Source: Methylomonas sp. (GTDB lineage: Bacteria; Pseudomonadota; Gammaproteobacteria; Methylococcales; Methylomonadaceae). Taken from it: DNA of 14,771 nt. Numbering within the stretch: the stretch's first letter is position 1; each line of letters begins with the position of its first letter. The notes beneath the pieces are model-generated. The model did not search any database and was not told where the DNA came from. It saw nothing but the letters and a program-made list of their open reading frames with translations. Shown in pieces: positions 14,509-14,771 of the stretch. Location of the stretch: assembly GCA_026990815.1 (NCBI GenBank), contig JALXCS010000254.1:1-14771 (forward strand), given 5' to 3'. A program made the translations under genes and the position numbers.

Positions 14509-14771
14509 CTAGGGGACATCGCCTCCCCAATCATCATAGCCGCCATCATCATCCATGTCATCCCCGTTATCGTAGCCATAGCCACTGTGACCGCCTTTTC
14601 CGCCGCCACCAGAACCAGAGCCACCGCCACCGTGTTTACCGCCGCCCCCAGAACCTGAGCCACCGCGACCGTGTTTACCACCGCCGCCGGAGCCAGAACC
14701 CGAGCCACCGCGACCATGTTTACCACCGCCCCCGGAGCCAGAACCCGAGCCACCGCGACCGTGTTTACCAC
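14509..14771 (-). CDS. C-terminal part of a glycine-rich tandem-repeat protein, probable type I secretion cargo
   Basis: This partial gene is cut by the window edge at its 5' side: 86 residues and a TAG stop are visible. The frame reads four repeats beginning GKHG (GKHGRGGSGSGSGGG twice, then two 13-residue versions). A non-repeat tail of 30 residues follows, rich in Asp, Gly and Tyr and ending DDWGGDVP. The repeats are cationic (Lys, His, Arg) and the tail is strongly acidic. I chose this frame over the overlapping open frame (Val/Ala-rich, stop at 14502-14504) because the repeats, the acidic tail and third-position variation are coherent only here: unit-to-unit base changes are mostly silent. 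It lies 137 bp upstream of the ABC gene on the same strand. Export by that transporter is inferred; no classical RTX nonapeptide is visible. Confidence 0.75.
   Translation of the reverse strand, partial: GKHGRGGSGSGSGGGGKHGRGGSGSGSGGGGKHGRGGSGSGGGGKHGGGGSGSGGGGKGGHSGYGYDNGDDMDDDGGYDDWGGDVP
14602..14769 (-). repeat. In-frame minisatellite in the Gly-rich gene (45/45/39/39 bp units)
   Basis: On the minus strand the units are 14769-14725, 14724-14680, 14679-14641 and 14640-14602. The first two differ at only two third-codon positions; units three and four lack one Gly-Ser pair and have diverged more. The array continues to the window edge and probably beyond. All unit lengths are multiples of three, so copy-number change would lengthen or shorten the protein without a frameshift. 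Confidence 0.9.

Noticed and set aside
14602..14769. CRISPR array
   Set aside because: The units are directly adjacent with no unique spacers, are in frame and encode a Gly-rich repeat.

Overview
The window is proteobacterial, most likely from a moderately AT-rich gamma- or betaproteobacterium. This rests on family resemblance by eye: PstC and PstA are the long forms with inserted periplasmic domains, the genes are packed with overlapping stops and starts, and there is a good enterobacterial-type Pho box. I cannot name the genus from sequence alone. No rRNA, tRNA, IS transposase, integrase or CRISPR array was seen.

Layout. Bases 1-308 form the leader: an edge-truncated possible gene end, a long inverted repeat (99-195), a Pho box (241-258) and the pstS start. 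Bases 309-8933 hold a complete plus-strand phosphate operon, pstS-pstC-pstA-pstB-phoU-phoB-phoR. Hairpins lie in the only sizeable internal gap, between pstS and pstC. Bases 8942-14771 hold a minus-strand cluster. In transcription order it reads: the 3' end of a glycine-rich repeat protein (cut by the window edge), a PrtD-like type I secretion ABC exporter, an HlyD/PrtE-like adaptor, an APH/choline-kinase-fold phosphotransferase with a very basic N-terminus, and an HPr-kinase-related (HprK-like) P-loop protein. The two operons converge with only 8 bp between their stop codons.

How the genes work together. PstS captures phosphate in the periplasm, PstC and PstA form the channel, PstB supplies ATP hydrolysis, PhoU couples transporter state to PhoR, and PhoR/PhoB form the two-component switch. 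PhoB should bind the single Pho box and so drive the transporter and its own gene together.

The minus-strand cluster is the unusual part. A type I export pair lies between a Gly/Ser-rich, Lys-His-Arg-spiced repeat protein with an Asp-rich tail (the likely cargo) and two kinase-fold proteins. I infer, without proof, that it is a modification-and-export system in which one or both kinase-like proteins act on the cargo or its exporter. No outer-membrane TolC-type protein is in the window. The cargo's N-terminus and the operon promoter lie beyond the right edge.
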